A stretch of 6,026 bases of DNA from Verrucomicrobiota bacterium (GTDB lineage Bacteria; Verrucomicrobiota; Verrucomicrobiia; Opitutales; UBA2995): NCBI GenBank assembly GCA_027297085.1, contig JAPUIL010000322.1, positions 1 through 6,026 on the forward strand. The letters are read 5' to 3'. The notes beneath the pieces are model-generated. The model did no database searches, was not told where the DNA came from, and saw only the letters and a list, made by a program, of their open reading frames with translations. Position 1 is the first letter of the stretch; each line of letters begins with the position of its first letter. The translations under genes were made by a program, and so were the position numbers. This document shows positions 5,922 to 6,026 of this stretch, one piece after another.

Positions 5922-6026
5922 ACTAGTGTTACAGGGTTTAACTTGAATGGCACTGCTATGAAGGTTTTTTGTCAAATATCGGAGCAAGACCGGCTTCGGG
6001 GTCATTCCTTGCAATCGTGCATGCCA

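Noticed and set aside
5940..5975. Terminator after the YCF48-like gene, suggested by the T-run at 5964-5969
   Set aside because: I could not pair the bases before the T-run into more than about three consecutive base pairs.
5574..6014. Reverse-strand open frame of 146 codons at the right end
   Set aside because: It overlaps the well-supported YCF48-like gene for most of its length and its product has no recognisable domain.

Overview
The window looks like ordinary chromosome of a Gram-negative-type, non-photosynthetic bacterium with mid-range base composition (about 49% G+C where I counted in hemW). Dxs shows DVAHQGYVHK in place of the enterobacterial DVGHQAYPHK, HemW ends its core in GPSAASQ, and only one gene has a clear Shine-Dalgarno site. 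Together these remind me of the Verrucomicrobiota (Opitutae side). That placement is memory-based inference, not a search result.

Layout. Two genes run leftward: xseB (437-673, GTG start) and the first 129 codons of dxs (388 down to the window edge). They form a short leftward operon of a kind found in many bacteria. A non-coding stretch (674-950) with nested inverted repeats separates them from the divergent rightward gene for a seven-helix Ste24-type M48 zinc protease (951-2198). A second hairpin-rich gap (2199-2423) follows. Its right end carries a plausible sigma-70-like promoter (gtgact-17-gataat).

That promoter could drive a tight rightward cluster. The first gene encodes a secreted endonuclease/exonuclease/phosphatase-fold protein (2424-3320). 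hemW (3317-4462) overlaps it by the four bases GTGA. A small AT-rich COG4551-type tyrosine-phosphatase-like gene (4467-4814) begins 4 bases after hemW. A secreted YCF48-like beta-propeller with six Asp-boxes (4845-5921) begins 30 bases further on. The last 105 bases hold no supported gene.

The genes do not form one obvious pathway. xseB and dxs are housekeeping (DNA repair, isoprenoid precursors) and HemW is a haem chaperone. The M48 protease, the secreted nuclease-like protein and the YCF48-like protein all act at or beyond the membrane. I found no CRISPR array, tRNA, rRNA, insertion sequence, phage gene or toxin-antitoxin pair, and no convincing new system. The points most worth a second look are the altered HNxxYW and GAxS motifs in HemW, the compositionally distinct phosphatase gene, and the two palindrome-rich intergenic regions.
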